DNA of 28,734 bases from JAZFYD01 sp036443405 (GTDB taxonomy: Bacteria > Planctomycetota > PLA2). Positions 23,391 to 28,734 of the stretch are shown here, piece after piece. Each line of letters opens with the position of its first letter. Position 1 is the first letter of the stretch. Under the pieces are notes generated by a model. The model was not told the DNA's origin. It saw only the letters and a list, made by a program, of their open reading frames with translations, and did not search any database. Where the stretch lies: positions 1 to 28,734 of the forward strand of contig JAZFYD010000079.1 in assembly GCA_036443405.1 (NCBI GenBank), given 5' to 3'. The position numbers and the translations under genes were made by a program.

Positions 23391-26255
23391 ATGCGCCGCA
23401 TGCTCACCCTCTTTGTCGCCCTCGCCTTGGGCGGAGTCGCCCTCGCCGGAGGGCCCGATCTCACACAGAAACTGCCCGTCGATCCGGATATCAAGCAAGG
23501 CCTGCTCGAGAACGGCATGCGCTACTGGATCCAAGCGAACCAGACGCCTCCCGGCAAGGTCGAGGTCATGCTGCACATCGACAGCGGCTCGCTCAACGAG
23601 GAGGACCATCAGCGCGGCCTCGCGCACTTCCTCGAGCACATGGCGTTCAACGGGACGAAGAACTATCCCGCGGACACGATGACTTCGTTCTTCCGCTCGC
23701 TCGGCCTCGCGTTCGGCCAGCACCAAAACGCGTTCACGGGCATGAACCAGACCGCGTACATGCTGCGCCTTCCGAACGCGGAGCCCGAGACGATGGACAA
23801 GGCGTTCCTGTGGTTCGCCGATGTCGGCCACCGCCTCACGCTCGCCATCGAGGAGATCGACGCCGAGCGCGGCGTCATCCTCGAGGAGAAGCGTTCGCGT
23901 TCCGGTGTCGGCATGCGCATGTGGAAGAAGACCCTGCCGATCATCGCGCCCGGTTCCCGCATCGCGGAGCGCTCGCCGATCGGCATCGAGGAGGTGATCT
24001 CCAAGGCGCCGCGCGAAGCGTTCGTCGAGTACTACCGAAAGTGGTACCGCCCCGAGAAGAGCGTTTTGATCGTCGTCGGCGACATCGATCCGCAGGTGAT
24101 CGAGACGCAGATCAAGAAGCTGTTTTCCGATTGGGCCGCCTCGGAGAAAGTGCCCGAGAACCTCCCGCACGGCATCGTGCTGTCGGACAAGCTCCGCTGC
24201 GCCGTTGTCTCCGACACCGAACTGACGGGCGCCGAGGTGTCGATCTCCTGCACGCTCCCGATGCGCATCACGAAAACCGTCGGCGACCTGCGCGCCGGCA
24301 TGGTCGAGCGCATCGGTACGCGAATCGTGAACCGACGCCTTGCGGAGCGGCTCCGCAAGGGGGGCGTTCCCTATCAGGGCGCGAGGTTGTCCGTTGAGAA
24401 CTTCAACAACTGGATCCGGACCGGCGACGTCACCGTCAACAGCGTTCCGGACAAATGGCAGGACGCGCTGACCGACGTCCTGATCGAGGTTCGCGGCGCG
24501 AAGATGCACGGTTTTCTCGACGCGGAGTTCGAGCGCGTGAAAAAAGCGATGCTGTCCGGCGCCGAACGCGCTGCGAGCACCGCCGCAACGCGCCCCAGCC
24601 AGCGCATCGCGATGGGTCTGAACGGCGCGGCGGCCCGCGGCCGCATGCCGTCCTCGGCGGCGCAGCGGTTGGAGCTGACCAAGGCTCTGCTGCCGACCAT
24701 CACCCGCGACGAGGTCGAGGAAACGTTCCGTGCGAACTACGACTTCAGCAAGTCGATCATCATCGCGTCCCTCCCGGAAAAGGGCACGCTGCCCACCGGC
24801 GCGGATGTCGAGGCCGTCGTGACCAAGGCGCTGAAGGCGGAGGTCAAAAAGAAAGCCGAGGAGAAGTCCGCGTCCAAGCTCATGGAGAAGGACCCGACCC
24901 CCGGCAAGATCAAGGAGCAGAAGAAAGACGAGGAGACCGGCATCACGTCGGTGCTGTTCGAGAACGGTGTTCGCGTTCACCTGCGCACCATGGACGAGCG
25001 CAAGAATCAGGTGATCGTGAGCATCCGCGTGCTCGGCGGATCCATCGAAGAGACCAAAGAGACGCAGGAACTCAGCCGAGGTGTCGCGCTCGCCTGGGGC
25101 ATGGCCCGCGCGACGAAGAAGCTGAGCTCGACCGACATCAGCAATCTGATGATCGGGAAAAAGGTCAGCGTCGGCGGGGGACCGTCGGATGACTCGCTCG
25201 CGCTGTCCGTGAGCGGCGAGCCGGCGGAACTCGAGGAGGGCCTGCGCCTCGCGTATCTGCTCCTGACCGAACCGAAGATCGAGCAGGCCGCGGTGGATCG
25301 CATCAAATCGACGATCGATCAGCAGCTCGAGGGGGCGCGCATCAGCGTGCGCGCGCAGGGGATCAACGCGATGCGCGAGTTCCTGACCGGCGGGGACATC
25401 CGTCACTCGATCATCCCGAGCCGCGAGCATCTGATGGGCCTGACGGCCGAGAAGGGCCAGGCGTGGATGGATCGCATCCTCGCGAACAATCCCATCGAGA
25501 TCGCCATCGTGGGCGACCTGAGCCTGGAACGCGGGCTCGAATTGGCCACGAAGTACTTCGGTTCGCTGCCGAGCCGGCCCGTGAGCAGCCAGAAGATTGA
25601 TGATCTGCGCCGCATCCAGGGACCCATTGGCCCTTCGCTTCGCCTCGTCGAGGTTCCCACGGTGACGCCGATGGCGCTCGTGCTGCTCGGCTGGCGCGGC
25701 CCCGACTACATGCAGCGTGACGAGGTCCGCGCGATGTATCTCGCATCGCGGGTCGCACAAACGCGCGTGACCAAGACCGTGCGCGAGGAAAAACAGCTCG
25801 CGTACTCCCCGTCCTGCCAGCTCGCGTCGAAACAGGCATACGACGGCATCGGGGCGCTGCTCGTTGCGTTTCCGACCAAGCCGGAGAACGCGGTCGAGGC
25901 GGCGGCGGTCGCGAAGCAGGTCATGTTGGATCTGCGCGACAACGGGTTCGAGGACGCGGAGCTCGAAGATGTCAAGAAGGCGTTCGACCACACCGTCACC
26001 TCGCAGCTCAAGCAGCCGGGTTTTTGGGCGGGCGTGCTTTCGCGTCTCTCCAGCCGCGGTCGCTCACTACAGAGCTACAAGGACATCCTCAAGAACTACA
26101 ACGCCGTCACGAAGGAGCAGATCCTCGCCGCGTTGAAAAAGCACATGACCGAGGAGCGCTACTTCCAGGTCGTGAGCGTGCCCGAGTCGAAACAAGAGAA
26201 GAAGCCGGAGCCGGCCGCGGGCGAAACCAAAAAGCCCGAAGGCGAGCCCCAATAG
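23391..26255 (+). CDS. Secreted M16 (pitrilysin/insulinase) family zinc peptidase
   Basis: 954 residues, the usual length for two-domain PqqL- or pitrilysin-type M16 enzymes. A signal peptide (MRRMLTLFVALALGGVALAG) directs export. The first half holds the inverted zinc motif HFLEH (79-83) and the third ligand Glu159 in DAERGVILEE, 76 residues later, as expected. The second half repeats the fold without a zinc site (GVRVHLRTMDERKNQVIVSI) and contains the late substrate-binding pattern VRAMYLASRVAQTR followed by REEKQLAYSP. Degrades peptides inside a closed chamber in the periplasm or outside. The chosen ATG (23391) has GGAG 8-9 nt upstream and starts the signal peptide; the frame is open for 65 codons earlier but those overlap the intergenic hairpins. 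The C-terminus is Lys/Glu/Pro-rich. A terminator-like hairpin follows. Confidence 0.95.
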   Translation: MRRMLTLFVALALGGVALAGGPDLTQKLPVDPDIKQGLLENGMRYWIQANQTPPGKVEVMLHIDSGSLNEEDHQRGLAHFLEHMAFNGTKNYPADTMTSFFRSLGLAFGQHQNAFTGMNQTAYMLRLPNAEPETMDKAFLWFADVGHRLTLAIEEIDAERGVILEEKRSRSGVGMRMWKKTLPIIAPGSRIAERSPIGIEEVISKAPREAFVEYYRKWYRPEKSVLIVVGDIDPQVIETQIKKLFSDWAASEKVPENLPHGIVLSDKLRCAVVSDTELTGAEVSISCTLPMRITKTVGDLRAGMVERIGTRIVNRRLAERLRKGGVPYQGARLSVENFNNWIRTGDVTVNSVPDKWQDALTDVLIEVRGAKMHGFLDAEFERVKKAMLSGAERAASTAATRPSQRIAMGLNGAAARGRMPSSAAQRLELTKALLPTITRDEVEETFRANYDFSKSIIIASLPEKGTLPTGADVEAVVTKALKAEVKKKAEEKSASKLMEKDPTPGKIKEQKKDEETGITSVLFENGVRVHLRTMDERKNQVIVSIRVLGGSIEETKETQELSRGVALAWGMARATKKLSSTDISNLMIGKKVSVGGGPSDDSLALSVSGEPAELEEGLRLAYLLLTEPKIEQAAVDRIKSTIDQQLEGARISVRAQGINAMREFLTGGDIRHSIIPSREHLMGLTAEKGQAWMDRILANNPIEIAIVGDLSLERGLELATKYFGSLPSRPVSSQKIDDLRRIQGPIGPSLRLVEVPTVTPMALVLLGWRGPDYMQRDEVRAMYLASRVAQTRVTKTVREEKQLAYSPSCQLASKQAYDGIGALLVAFPTKPENAVEAAAVAKQVMLDLRDNGFEDAELEDVKKAFDHTVTSQLKQPGFWAGVLSRLSSRGRSLQSYKDILKNYNAVTKEQILAALKKHMTEERYFQVVSVPESKQEKKPEPAAGETKKPEGEPQ

Positions 26256-26273
26256 GCAGGCGGACCTGAAACA

Positions 26274-26302
26274 GCCCAGGGGCCCTTGCCGGGTCCTTGG
26301 GC
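26274..26302 (+). terminator. Terminator-like hairpin after the M16 gene
   Basis: GCCCAGGGGCCC (26274-26285) can pair over all 12 positions with GGGTCCTTGGGC (26291-26302), two being G-U, across the loop TTGCC. It starts 18 bp after the stop. No T-run follows. Its loop contains the TTG that would be the earliest start of the next gene, which argues for the later GTG. Confidence 0.5.
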
Positions 26303-26330
26303 ATCGCGGAAGGGCTTGGGGTCGCGCACC

Positions 26331-27497
26331 GTGAAACCGCGGAAAAGTGAATCACCGCCGCGGCGCCTGTTGGAACGGGCCCGGTTCGATCGCCGAAGCC
26401 GCATCGCGCTCGGCGTCGGAATCGCGCTTTCGTACGCGGGCACCTATGTGCTGCGCACCACCGAGACACCCTGGATCGCGGGCGCGTGTGGCACCGCTGG
26501 TCTGATCGGCTTGACGGTCGCTGCGCGCTCACGCTTTGGGCGAACGTTCGCGCTGACGCTCACGGCAGTTCTGTTCGCGCTGACGGCTCTCGAGTGGGGA
26601 GTGTCGACGCTGCGGACGGCTTCCGGGCGGAGTCGCAAGTACTCGGCCGGGTTTTTTCGGGAACATCCCTGGATCGGAACGGCGGGACCCAGGAACACGA
26701 CCGCCTGGGAGCGGCGCAAACGCGACGGCCGTGAGGTGTTCCATGTCGAATACAAGTTCGACAAGAACGGCCAACGTCCGTCGTTTCCCGCACCGAACGC
26801 CGAAGTCACGCTGCTGTGCTTCGGCGGGTCCTTCATGTTCGGCGAGGGAATCAAGGACGAGGAGACGACGGCGTACCGGGTTGGGCAACGCTCCGGCGGA
26901 CGCGTGCGTGTCTACAACTTCGCGTTTCCCGGACACGGGTCGCATCAAATGCTGTCGGCGCTGGAACACGGCGTTGTCAAGGACATCGTGAAGCCGGCGG
27001 GCCGCGTCCACGCCGTCTATTGGGCGATGCCTGATCACATCCGGCGATCTGCCGGGTACGCCTCGTGGGACTACTTCGGTCCACGGTACGTTTTGGAGGA
27101 CGGTCGCCCAACGTTCACGGGTCAGTTCCGCGACCGGTTCTGGCGGCGGTACTTTCACCGCTCGACGCTCTACCGGCGCTACTGGTTGCGCCTCGGCGGC
27201 GCCGGCGAATCGGAGTGCGCGCTCTATCTGGCCATCGCAAAGGAGTCCGCCGCGCGCCTCGCGGGGTTGTACGACCAGACCGGGTTCCAACAGGTCTACT
27301 GGTCTGACAAGCGCTGGAACCACCACGAGGCGATGCGGTCCCTGGCCGAGAGGACCGCGGTTCACCCCATGACGGATGTGCTCCCGCAGGATGTTCCGGT
27401 CGAGGAGTTCCTGATTCCCGGCGACGGTCATCCCAACGCGCGCTGCCACGACATGCTCGCCGCGTACATCGTCGAACACTTGCTCGGGCCCGGGTAG
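26331..27497 (+). CDS. Membrane-anchored SGNH-like protein with altered catalytic blocks
   Basis: 388 residues from GTG 26331. Three hydrophobic helices (about 25-41, 48-66, 71-90) precede an SGNH-type domain: block I LCFGGSFMFGEG (Ser167, with GGS in place of GDS), block II region NFAFPGHGSHQ, and block V PGDGHPNARCHD (Asp365, His367). The block III Asn of GND is not evident (YWAMPDHIRR stands there), so the oxyanion hole differs from the classical enzyme. Overall layout matches the SGNH protein at 2549-3715, but sequence similarity is low. An envelope esterase or glycan-modifying role is inferred. An earlier in-frame TTG (26286) lies in a hairpin loop and was not chosen. No clear Shine-Dalgarno precedes GTG. 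Confidence 0.82.
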   Translation: MKPRKSESPPRRLLERARFDRRSRIALGVGIALSYAGTYVLRTTETPWIAGACGTAGLIGLTVAARSRFGRTFALTLTAVLFALTALEWGVSTLRTASGRSRKYSAGFFREHPWIGTAGPRNTTAWERRKRDGREVFHVEYKFDKNGQRPSFPAPNAEVTLLCFGGSFMFGEGIKDEETTAYRVGQRSGGRVRVYNFAFPGHGSHQMLSALEHGVVKDIVKPAGRVHAVYWAMPDHIRRSAGYASWDYFGPRYVLEDGRPTFTGQFRDRFWRRYFHRSTLYRRYWLRLGGAGESECALYLAIAKESAARLAGLYDQTGFQQVYWSDKRWNHHEAMRSLAERTAVHPMTDVLPQDVPVEEFLIPGDGHPNARCHDMLAAYIVEHLLGPG

Positions 27498-27500
27498 AGC

Positions 27501-27523
27501 GCGGCGGCATATAATCCGCCGCC
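27501..27523 (+). promoter_or_regulatory. Consensus TATAAT -10 inside a 7-bp dyad, directly before the Tricorn-type ATG
   Basis: TATAAT (27510-27515) matches the consensus exactly and ends 8 nt before the ATG at 27524, so transcription would start at or about the start codon. GCGGCGG (27501-27507) and CCGCCGC (27516-27522) form a perfect dyad around it, a layout suited to an operator or a hairpin. No -35 match was seen at 16-18 bp. Confidence 0.5.
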
Positions 27524-28734
27524 ATGGTTGTCCCCTCGTCTTTTGCACGCCTGCTCGGCGCGCTCCTGGTGCTTTCCACGCTGGCCGGCGCCGACGACTC
27601 GATCCTGTTGGCCGACCGGCCCACGATTTCGCCCGACGGTGCGACCATCGCGTTTCACTGGCGCGGGGACATCTGGATGGCATCGGCGGGCGGCGGCGTG
27701 GCCAAGCGGCTGACGACGCACCCCGCCGTCGAAGAGACCGCGCACTTTTCCCGCGACGGTAAGCGCATCGCGTTCGTCAGCCATCGCACCGGAACGCGGC
27801 AGGCGTTCGAGATCGCGCTCGACGGCGGCTCGTTGAAACAGCGCACGGTTCACAGCGAGGGCGCGTGGGTCCAGGACTGGTTCCCCGGAAGCGACGACCT
27901 CTTGATCCTGTCGCCGCGGGACCACTACTGGTTTCGCGCGCACAGGCCGTACCGGCGCCCCGCGGGAACAGCGAAGGCGTCGGAACTTCTGTTCGACGCT
28001 CAGCTCCGCTACGCGCGCCTATCGCCGGACGGGAAAAAGGTCGCGATTATCCGCGAGGGCGTTGCGACATGGCGCAAGGGGTATCGAGGTGCGCGCGCCT
28101 CGCAGATCTGGATCCACGATCTCGAAACCAAGGCGTTCACGCGCTTGTCCAAAGGGCCGCACGAGGAGCGCTGGCCCATGTGGGCGCCGGACGGCCAGAC
28201 CCTCTACTTCGTCAGCGAAGAGGACGGCACCGCGAATCTCTGGAGCATGAACCTCGCGGGCGGGGACCGCAAACAGCTCACGCGGTTCAAGGACGACGGC
28301 CCGGCGTATCCGCGCATTGCCGTCGACTCGGGCTCGATCGTGTTCCGCAGGCTGTTTCATCTCTACCGGTTCGATCCGCGATCGGGCGAAGAACCTCAGC
28401 GCATCGAGTTGCGCCACGGCGGCGCCCCGTTTCAAACGGTGTTGCGCGAGAACCTGAGCAAAGCGTCGCAGGTGGCGTTTACCAAGGACGGTCGCGAGAT
28501 CGCGTTCGCCGCGGGCGGCGACATCTGGGTGATGGATGCCGAACTCAAGGAGCCCGTGCGCGTGACGAACACACCCGAGGAGGAGCGGGATCCGGTGTTC
28601 TCGCCGGACTTCGAGACTCTCGTGTTCGTCAGCGACGAGGGCGGGCAACCCGATCTCTACGCCGTGAAGCGCGCGGACGACAAGCGCTACTGGTGGAGAA
28701 ACGACACGTTTGTGAAAACGCGCCTCACCGAGGA
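27524..28734 (+). CDS. Tricorn-type protease, N-terminal propeller (runs off the right edge)
   Basis: 403 codons are visible. A signal peptide (MVVPSSFARLLGALLVLSTL then AGA) is followed by WD40/PD40-like blades: LLADRPTISPDGATIAFHWR, GDIWMASAGGGVAKRLTTHP, ARLSPDGKKVAIIREG, RWPMWAPDGQTLYFVSEEDG, NLWSMNLAGGDRKQLTRF, QVAFTKDGREIAFAAGGDIW and DPVFSPDFETLVFVSDEGG. The order and the RPTISPDG.IAF.WRGDIW opening are those of Tricorn or S41-family peptidases. The catalytic S41/PDZ half would lie beyond the window, so protease activity is inferred from the N-terminal match; a TolB-like propeller protein is the alternative. The gene starts 26 bp after the SGNH-like stop with no Shine-Dalgarno. Confidence 0.88.
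   Translation, partial: MVVPSSFARLLGALLVLSTLAGADDSILLADRPTISPDGATIAFHWRGDIWMASAGGGVAKRLTTHPAVEETAHFSRDGKRIAFVSHRTGTRQAFEIALDGGSLKQRTVHSEGAWVQDWFPGSDDLLILSPRDHYWFRAHRPYRRPAGTAKASELLFDAQLRYARLSPDGKKVAIIREGVATWRKGYRGARASQIWIHDLETKAFTRLSKGPHEERWPMWAPDGQTLYFVSEEDGTANLWSMNLAGGDRKQLTRFKDDGPAYPRIAVDSGSIVFRRLFHLYRFDPRSGEEPQRIELRHGGAPFQTVLRENLSKASQVAFTKDGREIAFAAGGDIWVMDAELKEPVRVTNTPEEERDPVFSPDFETLVFVSDEGGQPDLYAVKRADDKRYWWRNDTFVKTRLTE

Noticed and set aside
23349..25991. 880-codon open frame on the minus strand opposite the M16 peptidase
   Set aside because: It mirrors the M16 codons (GC-rich third positions leave the opposite strand open), is rich in Arg, His and Leu with no domain, and the M16 frame carries clear motifs. 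The same applies to the long opposite frames at 438-2063, 3878-5713, 10867-12294, 15545-17317 and 17934-20126.
26286..26330. TTG start giving a longer second SGNH protein
   Set aside because: The TTG lies in the loop of a terminator-like hairpin just after the M16 stop, and the extra residues (MPGPWASRKGLGSRT) look non-coding.

Overview
The window is high-GC bacterial DNA (judged by eye, not computed) with about 20 real genes, several of them in short two- or three-gene units. The gene content points to a planctomycete, probably an uncultured lineage: Hanks-type Ser/Thr kinases next to ECF sigma factors, a sigma factor fused to membrane segments and HEAT-like repeats, a DUF1570-type metallopeptidase array, an IPT/TIG lipoprotein with GDADD-type repeats, a CBM48/isoamylase early-set mini-protein and a BNR-repeat protein paired with a ThiS/MoaD-like protein. 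This assignment is inference; no rRNA or tRNA gene was seen.

Layout. 1-2545 (minus strand): a decayed tandem array of one large protein family (signal peptide, jelly-roll-like region, TPRs, HExxH peptidase). One copy runs off the left edge, one is split into two overlapping frames just after a G7 tract, and a third survives only as a C-terminal scrap. 2549-3715 (minus): membrane-anchored SGNH hydrolase. 3869-6326 (plus): carbamoyltransferase, SxtJ-like membrane protein and DUF5989 (SxtK-like) mini-protein, then thioredoxin and a soluble Ser/Thr kinase. 7677-10073 (minus): sigma-TM-HEAT fusion. 10267-12348 (minus): IPT/TIG repeat lipoprotein. 12493-14445 (minus): YejM/LtaS-type membrane sulfatase-fold protein. 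14575-15174 (plus): PD-(D/E)XK-like protein. 15200-17008 (minus): CPA-type antiporter with a TrkA-N/C tail. 17207-20045 (minus): DUF2064 transferase and a kinase-TPR protein, the latter divergent from a small ECF sigma factor at 20099. 21006-22351 (plus): BNR-propeller protein and ThiS/MoaD-like protein. 22691-22987 (minus): CBM48 protein. 23391-26255 (plus): M16 peptidase. 26331-27497 (plus): second SGNH-like protein. 27524 to the right edge (plus): Tricorn-type protein.

The three largest intergenic gaps (20672-21005, 22352-22690, 22988-23390) each contain unexplained structure: two small elements with terminal inverted repeats (MITE-like), a duplicated scrap of the ThiS/MoaD gene end, a long imperfect inverted repeat, and a perfect 18-bp hairpin.

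How the genes may work together. The regulatory theme is kinases plus sigma factors: two of each within 14 kb. One pair is divergent across 53 bp, and one sigma factor appears tethered to the membrane by its own C-terminal extension. Several genes that head a transcription unit have a TANNNT hexamer only 6-9 nt before the start codon and no clear Shine-Dalgarno, suggesting leaderless transcripts, while others have good SD sequences. The carbamoyltransferase cassette and the SGNH proteins suggest modification of a cell-surface or secreted glycan or metabolite; the substrate cannot be read from the sequence.
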